37,560 nt of DNA from Maritimibacter sp. (GTDB lineage Bacteria > Pseudomonadota > Alphaproteobacteria > Rhodobacterales > Rhodobacteraceae): positions 1-37,560 of the forward strand of contig JAABTN010000029.1 in the NCBI GenBank assembly GCA_011389895.1. Direction: 5' to 3'. Each line of letters starts with the position of its first letter. Within the stretch, counting starts at the first letter, position 1. The notes under the pieces are model-generated. The model was not told the DNA's origin and made no database searches. It was given only the letters and a program-made list of their open reading frames with translations. The translations under genes and the position numbers were made by a program. Positions 14,950-24,300 of the stretch are shown here, in pieces.

Positions 14950-15156
14950 TTAGAGAAGACCCTCACGCTGCGCTTTCTTACGGGCGAGCTTGCGCGCGCG
15001 CCGGATGGCTTCCGCCTTCTCACGAGCCTTCTTCTCGGAGGGCTTCTCGAAATGCTGCCGAAGCTTCATCTCACGAAACACACCTTCGCGCTGAAGCTTC
15101 TTCTTCAGAGCCCGAAGCGCCTGGTCGACGTTGTTATCGCGAACCGATACCTGCAT
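14950..15156 (-). CDS. rpsU: Small ribosomal subunit protein bS21
   Basis: A 68-residue bS21, typical alphaproteobacterial length. The sequence [20 protein letters not shown], a central [19 protein letters not shown] and a basic C-terminal tail ([17 protein letters not shown]) match the family. bS21 sits on the 30S platform near the anti-Shine-Dalgarno and helps initiation. The start at 15156 has an AAGGTGG ribosome site; the longer in-frame extension upstream crosses the rpsU promoter and is rejected. The gene is monocistronic, with its own promoter (15211-15239) and terminator (14886-14909). Confidence 0.97.
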   Translation of the reverse strand: MQVSVRDNNVDQALRALKKKLQREGVFREMKLRQHFEKPSEKKAREKAEAIRRARKLARKKAQREGLL

Positions 15157-15210
15157 GTGGTTGTCACCACCTTTCTGAGTTTGAGTTGCAAGGAAGTTGC
15201 AGGAGCGCGC

Positions 15211-15239
15211 CTTATAGCGCCGATCATTGTGCTTGTCCA
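15211..15239 (-). promoter_or_regulatory. Strong sigma-70 promoter of rpsU
   Basis: On the minus strand TGGACA (15239-15234) and TATAAG (15216-15211) are separated by exactly 17 bp. Transcription should start near 15204, leaving a leader of roughly 48 nt before the rpsU ATG. This is the best-matching promoter in the window, as expected for a ribosomal protein gene. Confidence 0.75.
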
Positions 15240-15281
15240 GTTTTGCTTGAAAGCAGGTTTTTCGCGTGCAAATGTCGCGAT

Positions 15282-15956
15282 ATGACACAGAGTGACGCAC
15301 TTCTAGACGCTGCAGAAATGCATATTCCCTTCGATGGCTGGAGCGACGAGGCGCTCAGGGCCGCCTGCCGGGACACCGGGATTTCCGCGGACGTGGCACG
15401 ATCCTTTTTCCCGCGCGGCGGCGTCGATCTTGCCTTTGCTTACCACAAGAAGGGCGACGCCCTGATGGTCGCCCGGCTCAAAGACGAAGACCTCGCCAGC
15501 ATGCGGTTTCGCGACCGCATCGCGCACGCGGTTCGGGTCCGGCTCGACGTGGCGGATAAAGAGCTTGTGCGCCGTGGCATGGCGTTGTTCGCGCTTCCCA
15601 TGAACGCGGCAGACGGCAGCCGCGCGCTTTGGGAAACCGCCGGGTTGATCTGGGAAACGCTTGGCGACACATCGACAGACGTGAACTGGTATACCAAGCG
15701 CGCAACGTTGTCGGCAGTCTATTCCTCGACCGTGCTCTATTGGCTCGGGGATGACAGCGCAGGCAACGAATCGACCTGGGCCTTTCTCGACCGCCGCATC
15801 GACGACGTGATGAAGATCGAACAGGTGAAGGGGCGCGTGCGCGGCACCAAGGCGCATGAGATGTTCATGGCCGGCCCCGGCAAAGTGTTCGACATGATCC
15901 GCGCCCCCGGCGTTCCCCGCGACGGATACCCCGGTCAAACCGCCCCCGGAGAATGA
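15282..15956 (+). CDS. COQ9 family ubiquinone biosynthesis protein
   Basis: A 224-residue COQ9 family protein, a TetR-like fold that binds lipids and supports ubiquinone hydroxylation with COQ7 in mitochondria and alphaproteobacteria. Characteristic segments are [19 protein letters not shown] near the N-terminus, [19 protein letters not shown], and [20 protein letters not shown] followed by [19 protein letters not shown], the lipid-binding helices. The start ATG at 15282 opens directly into the domain; an upstream extension runs antisense through rpsU and is discarded. The gene is divergent from rpsU and ends 1 bp before the quinone oxidoreductase gene, suggesting a quinone-related operon. 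Confidence 0.93.
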   Translation: MTQSDALLDAAEMHIPFDGWSDEALRAACRDTGISADVARSFFPRGGVDLAFAYHKKGDALMVARLKDEDLASMRFRDRIAHAVRVRLDVADKELVRRGMALFALPMNAADGSRALWETAGLIWETLGDTSTDVNWYTKRATLSAVYSSTVLYWLGDDSAGNESTWAFLDRRIDDVMKIEQVKGRVRGTKAHEMFMAGPGKVFDMIRAPGVPRDGYPGQTAPGE

Positions 15957-15957
15957 C

Positions 15958-16944
15958 ATGACCCTTCCCGAAATGATGCAAGCCGTCGAGATCACCAAGC
16001 CCGGCGGGCCCGAGGTGCTGCGCCCCTGCGAACGGCCGGTTCCAACCCCCGGACCGGGCGAGATCCTGATCAAGCTCGCCTATGCCGGGGTGAATCGCCC
16101 GGACGCCTTGCAACGTGCCGGGGCCTATGCCCCGCCCCCGACCGCCAGCGACCTTCCGGGGCTTGAGGGCGCGGGCGAGGTCGTGGCGGTCGGTCCGGGT
16201 GTTTCGGGCTGGTCGGTCGGCGATCAGGTCTGCGCGCTCTTGCCCGGCGGTGGCTATGCGCAATACGCGGTGACGCCTGCCGCCCATGCGCTGCCGATAC
16301 CGGCGGGCATGAATCTTGAACACGCCGCCTGCCTACCCGAAACCTATTTCACCGTCTGGTCCAACGTCTTCATGCGCGGCGGGTTGAAAGCCGGTGAACG
16401 GTTCTTGGTCCACGGCGGGTCGTCGGGCATCGGCACCACGGCGATCCAACTTGCCAGCACGCTTGGCGCACGGGTGTTCACCACCGCCGGATCGGACGAA
16501 AAATGTGCGACCTGCCGCGCGCTTGGTGCCGAGGTCGCGATCAATTACCACGACGAGGATTTCGTCGACATCATGGAGGCCGAGGGCGGCGCGAACCTGA
16601 TCCTCGACATGGTCGGCGGCACGTATATTCCGCGCAACATCCGGGCCTTGGCGGACGAAGGCCGGATGGTTCATATTGCCTTTCTCACGGGCCCCAAGGC
16701 AGAGCTCAATTTTGCACAGATCATGGTGCGGCGCCTGACCATCACCGGCTCGACCCTGCGCCCGCAATCCGACGCGGCCAAGGCCCGGATCGCCGACGAG
16801 CTGCGCGAACATGTCTGGCCCCTCTTGGACGCCGGTCGGGTCAAGCCGATCATGGACAGCACCTTCCCCCTTGCCGAGGCCGAAAAGGCCCATGCCCGGA
16901 TGGAAGCAAGCCAGCATATCGGAAAGATCGTTTTAAAGGTGTGA
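15958..16944 (+). CDS. Quinone oxidoreductase, PIG3/zeta-crystallin-type MDR enzyme
   Basis: A 328-residue medium-chain dehydrogenase/reductase. It starts MQAVEITKPGGPEVL, as in TP53I3/PIG3-like NAD(P)H:quinone oxidoreductases, and has AYAGVNRPDALQRAG, GLEGAGEVVAVGPGV and CLPETYFTVWSNVF. The nucleotide-binding loop is VHGGSSGIGTTAIQLA, and the zinc-ligand residues of alcohol dehydrogenases are absent. Expected reaction: NADPH-dependent reduction of quinones or enones in the cytoplasm. It is separated from coq9 by a single base, so translation is probably coupled; the link to ubiquinone handling is inferred from this. Confidence 0.92.
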   Translation: MTLPEMMQAVEITKPGGPEVLRPCERPVPTPGPGEILIKLAYAGVNRPDALQRAGAYAPPPTASDLPGLEGAGEVVAVGPGVSGWSVGDQVCALLPGGGYAQYAVTPAAHALPIPAGMNLEHAACLPETYFTVWSNVFMRGGLKAGERFLVHGGSSGIGTTAIQLASTLGARVFTTAGSDEKCATCRALGAEVAINYHDEDFVDIMEAEGGANLILDMVGGTYIPRNIRALADEGRMVHIAFLTGPKAELNFAQIMVRRLTITGSTLRPQSDAAKARIADELREHVWPLLDAGRVKPIMDSTFPLAEAEKAHARMEASQHIGKIVLKV

Positions 16945-16959
16945 CCCGGCCCGGACCTG

Positions 16960-17520
16960 TCAGCCGGCAAGTTGCGTGCACAGTTCGGGGTCGATGTAGC
17001 TGTTGGACCACCCCATGCCGATCAGAACACCATCCCGGGTGACCGAGAGGAATTCCCACCCGGGGGCATCGACCCAATCATAATTCCAGATGATATTCGC
17101 CCCGGCACGCCCGACAGACAGGATCGGAGCCGACATATCATGACCCGCGCGCAGCGGAACATCCGGCCCCCGCCAGCCGATACAGCCCGACCCGGTGTCG
17201 GTCGGCACCGGCAGATCCTGAAGCTGGCGCAGGAAGCCTTCGTTGGGCAGGTCGAGATAGCGTTGCGACGTATCCACATCACAGCCCATCCAGTCTTCCA
17301 TCTCGCCGAGCTTCGCCACGGTCGCCTGTGCGTCACGGGACAACGTGGGGTTTTTCGTCACACAGTTGGCGTTGTCGAACAGGGCCTGACCAAGAGTGGA
17401 CCCGAAGCAATACCCGGCGCGGTCGAAGGTGAGATTCCGGATGAACCACAATTCATCGCAGATATCATAGGCGGCAGCGGGGCTCGCCATCAGGGTGAAA
17501 ATCAAAACCAAGTGTTTCAT
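16960..17520 (-). CDS. Secreted DUF4453 (YARHG-like) protein
   Basis: A 186-residue exported protein. The signal peptide MKHLVLIFTLMASPAAAYD is cleaved around residue 18-19. The mature N-terminus ICDELWFIRNLTFDRAGYCFGS with FDNANC is the DUF4453/YARHG-like pattern found in Rhodobacterales. The C-terminal half reads like an SH3-type domain (GPDVPLRAGHDMSAPIL..., WEFLSVTRDGVLIGMGWSNS). Several cysteines suggest disulphides in the periplasm. Function is unknown; SH3-like parts in such proteins often bind cell wall. The start at 17520 has AAGGAGA 6 nt upstream; a 29-codon upstream extension lacks support. It is convergent with the quinone oxidoreductase gene. Confidence 0.8.
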   Translation of the reverse strand: MKHLVLIFTLMASPAAAYDICDELWFIRNLTFDRAGYCFGSTLGQALFDNANCVTKNPTLSRDAQATVAKLGEMEDWMGCDVDTSQRYLDLPNEGFLRQLQDLPVPTDTGSGCIGWRGPDVPLRAGHDMSAPILSVGRAGANIIWNYDWVDAPGWEFLSVTRDGVLIGMGWSNSYIDPELCTQLAG

Positions 17521-17607
17521 GTCTGTCTCCTTGGGTTGAGTGAACACCAAACGCGTTACCCCGTCCACTGCCCTGACGCCGCAGCCCCAAGCACACGACC
17601 CCGGCAC

Positions 17608-17636
17608 GAAAAAGGCGCAGGCCGAAACCCGCGCCT
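17608..17636 (-). terminator. Intrinsic terminator of trcR
   Basis: On the minus strand AGGCGCGGG and CCTGCGCCT arms (17636-17628 and 17621-17613) form a stem with one mismatch, followed at once by TTTTTC. It lies about 20 bp beyond the trcR stop codon, in the right orientation for that gene. Confidence 0.78.
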
Positions 17637-17657
17637 GTCCCGATCTAACAGCAACGC

Positions 17658-18416
17658 TTACTTGGCGTCGTCGTCATCGTCTTCGGTCTCATCCTCGTCC
17701 TTGTCGTCGGGAAGGTTGAATAAGGTCTCCGCATCCGGCGTCGCCTCTTCTTTCTTGTCGTCCCCGCCCAGCGTGAAGGCTTCGAGCCCTTCGATCGCAG
17801 TCGGCATTTTCGGCTCTGCATCGGCGGCCAGCGACTGCTCGGTCGACAAGAGCTTGCGACGCTCGTCATCCGACATCGCCTCGCCTTCCTGTGCCCGCTT
17901 GGTGGCGGCCTTCTGCACGGCGGCATCAAGCTCGGTTTGTTTGCAAAGACCCAGCGCAACCGGGTCGATCGGCTCCATCTGCTGGATGTTCCAATGCGTG
18001 CGCTCACGGATCGACTGGATCGTCGGCTTTGTGGTGCCGACCAGCTTTGCGATCTGGGCATCGGTCAGCTCGGGGTGGAATTTCACCAGCCAGAGGATCG
18101 AATTCGGGCGATCCTGACGCTTCGACAGCGGCGTGTAGCGCGGCCCCCGGCGCTTTTCCTCGCCCTGTGCAGCCGGGTTGTATTTCAGCTTGAGAGTATG
18201 GGCCGGATCGGCCTCTGCCTTGGCGATCTCTTCCTGGGTGAGCTGGTTGTTGGCGATCGGGTCGAACCCCTTCACACCCTGCGCCACGTCACCGTCGGCA
18301 ATGCCCTGCACTTCCAATTCGTGCAGGCCACAGAAATCCGCAACCTGCTTGAAGCTGATCGTGGTGTTGTCCACAAGCCAGACGGCGGTGGCCTTGGTCA
18401 TGATCGGTTTGTCCAT
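17658..18416 (-). CDS. trcR: DUF1013 / TrcR-type cell-cycle transcriptional regulator
   Basis: A 252-residue DUF1013 protein, a family conserved in alphaproteobacteria and annotated as the cell-cycle transcriptional regulator TrcR. The N-terminus TKATAVWLVDNTTISFKQVADFCGLHELEV is the conserved block; a helix-turn-helix-like segment LTDAQIAKLVGTTKPTIQSIRERTHW lies at about 117-142. The C-terminal 40 or so residues are very acidic (ending in a run of Asp) and probably disordered. An AAAGGAG site lies 8 nt before the ATG at 18416; Met6 is an alternative start. It is monocistronic with its own terminator and is divergent from the RNase T2 gene. I know the family link but cannot show its targets here. 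Confidence 0.88.
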   Translation of the reverse strand: MDKPIMTKATAVWLVDNTTISFKQVADFCGLHELEVQGIADGDVAQGVKGFDPIANNQLTQEEIAKAEADPAHTLKLKYNPAAQGEEKRRGPRYTPLSKRQDRPNSILWLVKFHPELTDAQIAKLVGTTKPTIQSIRERTHWNIQQMEPIDPVALGLCKQTELDAAVQKAATKRAQEGEAMSDDERRKLLSTEQSLAADAEPKMPTAIEGLEAFTLGGDDKKEEATPDAETLFNLPDDKDEDETEDDDDDAK

Positions 18417-18486
18417 GATGACACTCCTTTGGATACGGCGGTACCACTCCCCCGAAAAGGGGCGCCTGTCGCAGGCTGGGTTACCG

Positions 18487-18514
18487 TTGTCGGGAAACTT
18501 GGCGCGCTTATAGT
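18487..18514 (+). promoter_or_regulatory. Candidate promoter of the RNase T2 gene
   Basis: TTGTCG (18487-18492) and TATAGT (18509-18514) are separated by 16 bp, about 35 bp before the RNase start codon. Both hexamers are close to consensus. It lies in the 131-bp divergent gap with trcR, which also contains a CCCC-GAAAA-GGGG hairpin around 18450-18463. Confidence 0.45.
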
Positions 18515-18547
18515 GCAGGGAACGTCATGAGGAAAGAGCGAATAGCC

Positions 18548-19177
18548 ATGAAACACCTTGTCGCCGCCCTGATCGCTGCCCTGCCTGTCGCAGCACTGGC
18601 CGATGGCGAACGCGCGGGCGATTTCGATTACTACGTGCTGGCGCTGTCCTGGTCGCCCAACTGGTGCGCGCGCGAAGGTGACGGGCGCGATTCGGCGCAA
18701 TGCGAACAGGACTTCGGCTGGGTCGTGCATGGGCTTTGGCCACAGTATGACCGGGGCTGGCCCGCCTATTGCCCGACCGCAGCCCGCGCGCCCTCCCGCC
18801 AGATGACACGCGCGCAGGCCGACATCTTCGGCACCGGCGGGGCGGCATGGTATCAATGGAAAAAACACGGCACCTGCTCCGGGCTCGACGCGGCCACATA
18901 CTACGACACGGCACGCACCGCGTTTTCCAACGTGACCCGCCCCGAGGTGCTGCGAAAAATCGACCGGACTTTCAGCATCCCCGCCAAGCTGATCGAAGAG
19001 GCCTTCTTGCAGGCCAACCCGGACTGGACGCCCGACATGATCACCGTCACCTGCAAGGAGGGATATATCCAGGAAGCGCGCATTTGCCTGACCAAGGGTC
19101 TGGACCCGCGCCCCTGTGGCACCGATGCCCGCCGCGATTGCACTCTGCAGGACGCGCTGCTTGAACCGATCCGCTGA
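18548..19177 (+). CDS. Secreted ribonuclease T2 family enzyme
   Basis: A 209-residue RNase T2 with a signal peptide (MKHLVAALIAALPVAALADG). Mature motifs are YYVLALSWSPNWC, the CAS1 motif HGLWPQY (catalytic His61) and CAS2 WKKHGTCS (His107 with the neighbouring Lys), so both active-site histidines are intact. Several cysteines (40, 52, 75, 110 and later) are placed for the usual disulphides. It would cleave RNA through 2',3'-cyclic phosphates in the periplasm, perhaps for nutrient scavenging. The ATG at 18548 is chosen for the signal peptide; another ATG 7 codons upstream is possible. It ends near a hairpin-rich spacer convergent with pbpC. Confidence 0.94.
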   Translation: MKHLVAALIAALPVAALADGERAGDFDYYVLALSWSPNWCAREGDGRDSAQCEQDFGWVVHGLWPQYDRGWPAYCPTAARAPSRQMTRAQADIFGTGGAAWYQWKKHGTCSGLDAATYYDTARTAFSNVTRPEVLRKIDRTFSIPAKLIEEAFLQANPDWTPDMITVTCKEGYIQEARICLTKGLDPRPCGTDARRDCTLQDALLEPIR

Positions 19178-19202
19178 TCTCGGTTTCATCGTTTGCAAAA
19201 TA

Positions 19203-19273
19203 CCTCCGCCGGAGGCCCCGCGCGGGCTGGCCAAAGGCCGGCCCGTGCACATCCTGTGCGGGCGCAAGCCCGC
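19203..19273. repeat. Four successive hairpins in the RNase T2 / pbpC convergent spacer
   Basis: Within 71 bp there are four adjacent inverted repeats: CCTCCGCCGGAGG (19203-19215), GGGCTGGCC-AAA-GGCCGGCCC (19224-19244), GCAC-ATCCT-GTGC (19247-19259) and GCGGGC-GCAA-GCCCGC (19258-19273, with a GNRA loop). No T-run follows on either strand. The spacer lies between two convergent genes, so it probably separates transcripts. It may be a dispersed REP-like element, but I cannot see copies elsewhere in this window. Confidence 0.55.
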
Positions 19274-19288
19274 CCGATCAGGCATGAC

Positions 19289-21334
19289 CTACCGCAATTC
19301 GACCCGGGCCCGCGCCGCCTGGCCCTCGGCATCAATGACCGACAGCAGGATGTGCCCCGGTGCGGGCAGCTCCAGCATGGTTTCGCGCGCGTGGCTTGCA
19401 ACCAGAACCGGGGTGCCATTGGCGATCACTGTAAAGGGCGGGCGTCCGTCCCGGATCTTCACGGCAAGCGGCCCGCCCGCGGTCTCGACCGTCGCCCCGT
19501 CGGGTGGGAAGGCCAGCTCGGGCTGGCCCTTGGGCGGCGCGAACACCGCGCCCCGGGACCGAAACTCGCGCAGCGGCGCGGGCAGGGCGGCGTGGCTCAC
19601 CATCAGGGTGCCGGGCGGCGGCGGGCCGAGCGGTTCGATCTTCGGCGTGACCCTTGAGAAGGCTTCAAACAGGAGCGGCGCGGCCATGTCGGCCCCGAAG
19701 GCCCCCGGCACGGGCGTGCCATCGGGGCGCCCGATCCAGACGGTGACAACATATCGCCCGTCGAACCCGACCGCCCAGGCATCGCGGTGGCCATAGGATG
19801 TTCCGGTCTTGTAGGCCAGCCGGGCCCGGGGCGCATTTGGCGGCGGTGGCAGGGTGGTCAGGATATGCCCGACCTGCCACGCCGCTTCCCGCGACACCAG
19901 CCTGCCGGGCACCGCCTGTGGACGGCCCGGGCGATGGTTCAATCGCACCGCCTGCCCGCCGGAAGCCAGCCCCGCGTAAAGCGTGGTCAGACCTTCGGGC
20001 GTCACCCCGAGACCGCCCAGCGCGATCGCCAACCCCGGCGCTCCGCCGGGCAGAAAAGGTTCGGCCCCGCCCCGCTCCAACGCCGAGAACAGCCGCGCAG
20101 GCCCGATCTCGGAGGTGAGCGCGACGACCGGGATATTGAGAGACAGGCGCAAAGCCTCGGCAACCGTGACCGTGCCGCGATAGGCCCCGTCGAAATTCTG
20201 CGGCGCATAATCTCCGAAGGCGACAGGGCTGTCGTCAATCAGGGTTTCGGGGTGCACCAGCCCCTCGTCGATCGCCATCGCGTAGACCAGCGGTTTCAGG
20301 GTCGAGCCGGGCGAACGCAGCGCGCGGGTCATGTCGACGAACCCCTGCCGGTTGTCGCCCGCGTAGTCCGCCGACCCGACCGAAGCCCGAATGTCGCCCG
20401 CTTGATGATCCGCGGCGATGATCGCCACCGACAAACGCGCGCCGCCATGGTCGGCCACCGCGCGCGCGGCGAGATCTTCGAGCCGCGCCTGAAGCCCGGC
20501 GTCAAGTGTCGTGGCAAACCGCCCATCCGGACCCGGGCCCGCGCGGCGCACCCGGTCGGCGAGGTGCGGCGCAAGCTGTGGCATGTCGCGGCGCATATGT
20601 GGCACCGGGTCGCTCTGCGCAATGGCCGCCCGGTCTTCGGTCAATACCCCGGCGCGCACCGCCCGCGCGATCACCCGCCCACGCGCCGCCTCGGCCGCCG
20701 CAGCGTGCCGGTCGGGTCGCCGCGTCTCGGGCGATTGCGGCAGGGCCACCAGAAGCGCCGCCTCGGCCGCCGTCAGCCGCGCGGGCTCTTTGCCGAACCA
20801 CGTTCGCGTGGCCGCGCGGATGCCCTCGGTGTTGCCACCATAGGGCGCGCGGTCATGGTAAAGCGCAAGGATCTCATCCTTGGACAGGGTCCGCTCCAGC
20901 GCGAGCGCGAGCCGTATTTGCCGGATCTTGCCCGCCACCGTCCCGGTCGGCCCGTCTTCCAAAAGCCGCGCGACCTGCATGGTCAGGGTCGAGGCCCCCG
21001 AGACAACTTCGCCCACCATGATGGCCTGCCCGACTGCGCGCAGGAGCGCGCGAGGATCGACGCCGGCATGCGTCCTGAACCGCTTGTCCTCATAAGCGAT
21101 CAGCATCTCGGTGAAGAGCGGATCGACCGGCGTGTCCCCGACCGCAAGACGCCAGCGCCCGTCTGCCACGGTATAGGCGCGCAGAAGCTGGCCCTCACGG
21201 TCCAGAACCTCGTCCGACGTCTCGATCACGCGCGGCGGTAGCGTGGTTCTTGCGATCCAGTCGTCGAACCCGTCACGCGCTGCGGCCCCGCCCCACAGGG
21301 CGGCGACAAGGGCGATGGCCCACCCCGCTCTCAC
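19289..21334 (-). CDS. pbpC: Penicillin-binding protein 1C (bifunctional peptidoglycan synthase)
   Basis: A 681-residue class A PBP of the PbpC type. A short N-terminal anchor (WAIALVAALWGGAAA) is followed by the GT51 glycosyltransferase domain with catalytic Glu82 in YEDKRFRTHAGVD and SGASTLTMQVARLL. The transpeptidase domain has SPGSTLKPL (Ser344, Lys347), SLN, and KTGTSYGHRDAW. The C-terminal beta domain is the BiPBP_C domain typical of PbpC. It polymerises glycan strands and cross-links stems in the periplasm. The start is GTG at 21334, overlapping the stop of the alpha-2-macroglobulin gene (GTGA). In many proteobacteria pbpC is paired with such a macroglobulin, thought to protect the cell when the wall is breached. 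Confidence 0.96.
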   Translation of the reverse strand: MRAGWAIALVAALWGGAAARDGFDDWIARTTLPPRVIETSDEVLDREGQLLRAYTVADGRWRLAVGDTPVDPLFTEMLIAYEDKRFRTHAGVDPRALLRAVGQAIMVGEVVSGASTLTMQVARLLEDGPTGTVAGKIRQIRLALALERTLSKDEILALYHDRAPYGGNTEGIRAATRTWFGKEPARLTAAEAALLVALPQSPETRRPDRHAAAAEAARGRVIARAVRAGVLTEDRAAIAQSDPVPHMRRDMPQLAPHLADRVRRAGPGPDGRFATTLDAGLQARLEDLAARAVADHGGARLSVAIIAADHQAGDIRASVGSADYAGDNRQGFVDMTRALRSPGSTLKPLVYAMAIDEGLVHPETLIDDSPVAFGDYAPQNFDGAYRGTVTVAEALRLSLNIPVVALTSEIGPARLFSALERGGAEPFLPGGAPGLAIALGGLGVTPEGLTTLYAGLASGGQAVRLNHRPGRPQAVPGRLVSREAAWQVGHILTTLPPPPNAPRARLAYKTGTSYGHRDAWAVGFDGRYVVTVWIGRPDGTPVPGAFGADMAAPLLFEAFSRVTPKIEPLGPPPPGTLMVSHAALPAPLREFRSRGAVFAPPKGQPELAFPPDGATVETAGGPLAVKIRDGRPPFTVIANGTPVLVASHARETMLELPAPGHILLSVIDAEGQAARARVELR

Positions 21335-24300
21335 TCGATCACGACCCGGCCGGTTGCCCCCGTCGCCCGGAAGCTGGGCCGATACATGTCTTCGACAAGG
21401 GCGGCAGGGTGATGGAACACGCCCGGGGTCACCGCGCGCACCACGTAGGCCAGCCGGATCACCCCGTCAGATTGCCAATCAACAGCGGCAAGGAACCGGT
21501 CCTGCCGGAACTCGGTCGTCTCGGTCTCCGACGTAAGGTCGAGCCAATCGAGTGCCCGGATGTCCCCACCCCGGATCAGGTTGGGGTTGTCGATCTCGAA
21601 CCCCGCCGGCAGCGGATCCGACACCATGAGTCGCCCATCGGAGCGACCCTGTGGTCTCACGGTGATCAGGGTCACGAGCCGCGCGCCCTGCGCCACGCGG
21701 TCCACCGCGACAGGCTGGCCCTCCATGGTGAAATACTGCCGCTCGATGGTGTATCCGTTCGAGGTCGGCGGTTGCGGTGTCTCGGGCACGCCGAAGGTGG
21801 TCAGCGTCAGGTCGATGGATCCCTCCCCGGTGTTCTCGACCATCCAGGGGTTGGCCAACGACACCGGGTTCATCACCTCGACCATCGGGCCCGACATGGC
21901 CTCGCCATTGATCGTGAGCCCGGCGTTGGCCGCGTCCGAGAGAAGCGCGTTGGCGGCGAGCAGCGACCAAGTCGCCTCCTGCGTCGACCAATGCCGCTCT
22001 GCCTGCGCGATCCGGGTCACCAAAGCATCGCGGTCGATCACATCGCTCCCCGCCTCGACGGCGAGGGTGAGAACCGCCGCCGCGTCGCGCAGGTTCGTGC
22101 CATAATCGGCGCGCCAGAGCTGTCCTTCGGGCTGCTGGCTGGCCAATTGCCGCCCCGCCGCCGCAAACATCCGGTCCGCCCGCGTCGGGTCGCCATAGGC
22201 GGCGAGCGCGGCCCCAAGCTGCGCCACCGCCAGCGGCCCGTCAAAGTCATCCGCCTTCACATCCGCGAAATACCGCAGATCGCCCATCGCCGCCGCGCCT
22301 TCGCGCGCCAGAACGTAAAGCGCATAGGCCAGATCACGACCGCCGTCCTCGAAATCCGGATAGTAGTTCACCCGGTTTCGCAGGTTGTCCATGGCAGACC
22401 GGAACGCCGTGTCGGGTATCGCGTAGCCCTGCGCCCGCGCGCGGCTCAGGAAATCGGACACGAAAGCATCAAGCCACAGATCGCCCGAGTCCGCGCGCCA
22501 GAGCCCAAAGCTCCCGCCCGCCGCTTGGTTTGCGAGCACGGATTTGACCGCGTCACTGATCCGGCCCGGCAAATCCGCACGATCGGAAAGCCCCATCGCC
22601 TCGGCCACCCCGCCCATGTACAAAAGCGGCAGCGCGCGCGATGCGGTCTGTTCGGTGCAGCCATAGGGATAGCGGTCGAGCCGCTCCAAAAGCCCCGGCG
22701 CATCAATCCGCGCCAGCGGCCCCGCGGCGAGCGTCGCACGCGCGCTCCCCGGGCGCAGCCCGTTGAACACGTCATCGGTGAAGGTGAAGGTATCACTCGC
22801 CGCCAGCGTGAAACGCGACGTGCGCGCCACGGCCGGGTCGAGCGACTGGACCGGGATGGTGAGCGTCTTGGTCAAGGCCGCACCACCCGGCGGTGTGACC
22901 GTGAGCGCGATTTCATGAACCCCTTCCGCCGTGCCGCGAATGGGCACCGAAAGGCGTTCGGTCGCAGCATTGTCCAGCATGATGGTCTCCGCCAGCACGC
23001 CCCCGTCGATCTGTAGGCCCGCGCTGGTCGCCGTCACGTCGACCGCGCCGGTGGGCCCCGATGCGTGGGTCAACTCGAGAAGCATCCGGGCATCGTCGCC
23101 GGGTGCCATGAAGCGCGGCACGGAGGCGGTCAGAACCACCGGGTCACGCACCAGAACATCGGCCCCCGCCTGCCCCACACCGGTGTCCGACCACGCCACG
23201 GCCATCAGCCGGACCGAGCCGTTGAAGTCGGGCAGATCGACGGTCACGGTGACCTTGCCATCCTCCACGTCGACCGGTCCGAAAACCTGCGCCATCAGCT
23301 TTTCCGTCGGTGGTGGGGCCTGCATCCGCATCTGCGCCGTGGCATCCCCGCCGGAACGGATTTGCCCCATGTCGCCGCTCATCCCGTCGATGAGCTTGCC
23401 GTAAACATCGCGCAGACCCATGCCAAGCCGCCGTTGACCGAAGAAATGGTCCGATGGATCGGGGTCGGCAAAATCGGTGAGGTTCAGGATGCCCTGGTCA
23501 ATCGCGGCAAGCGTGACATAGGCGCTGTCGCCCTCGGCCACACCATCGACATTCACCGTCACCTCAAGCGGCCCGCGCGGTTTGGCGGTGTCGGGCGCTT
23601 CGATGCTGGCGGCGAGCTGATGCGCGCCGGGGTCGATGGCTGCATGGGCCAGCCCCAGCGCCCGTGTCGGGTTGCGCCCCTCGGCCTCGTCCAAGGGCTG
23701 CACCAGCGTCGCGGCGACATAGGCCCCCGCGCCCCAATCCTCGGTCACCTCGAGCTCGACCACCGTCTCGCCCTCCCCGACCTCGAGCGGCACCATGTCG
23801 ATCAGGCGGTTGGACATGACGGTGACCAGCGCCTTACCGGGTGTGCGCGGCACGATCCGCAGGCGCGCGGTGTCACCCACCGCATAGCTTTCGGCATCCA
23901 GCGACACCTCGAGCATATCTGGCGTTTCCGAGACATCGGCAGGCACATACCAACCGGCGTAGAAATCGGCGGACGAAGCAAGGTATTCGCCATCCGCCCG
24001 GCTCACCACGATCTCGTAGCGCCCCCATTCGACCTGCGTCGAAACCTGTGTCGGCCCGTCCAGCGTAACAGTGCCGCCATCGACGCGGGTCCGCGTCGTG
24101 ACCGGCTCCCAATCCCAGTAACCGCCGCGCGAATACCATTGGTAGCGGGTGCGCACGCGGTTCACGGTCCAGCTCACCTCCATCTCCGTCTCGGCCATGT
24201 CGGGACCAAGCGCAACAAGGTCAAAGACCGCCGCGCTGTTCTCCGCCACGGCCTCCTCGAACCCCGGCTTGATCCCGATCAGGTCAGTGCCCGGATTGAG

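Noticed and set aside
14916..15281. 122-codon N-terminal extension of the COQ9 gene
   Set aside because: It runs antisense to rpsU and its promoter; the COQ9 domain starts at 15282.
21250..23016. 588-codon plus-strand frame (and a similar 484-codon frame at 19787-21241)
   Set aside because: Arg/His/Pro-rich shadows of the macroglobulin and pbpC genes with no recognisable domain.
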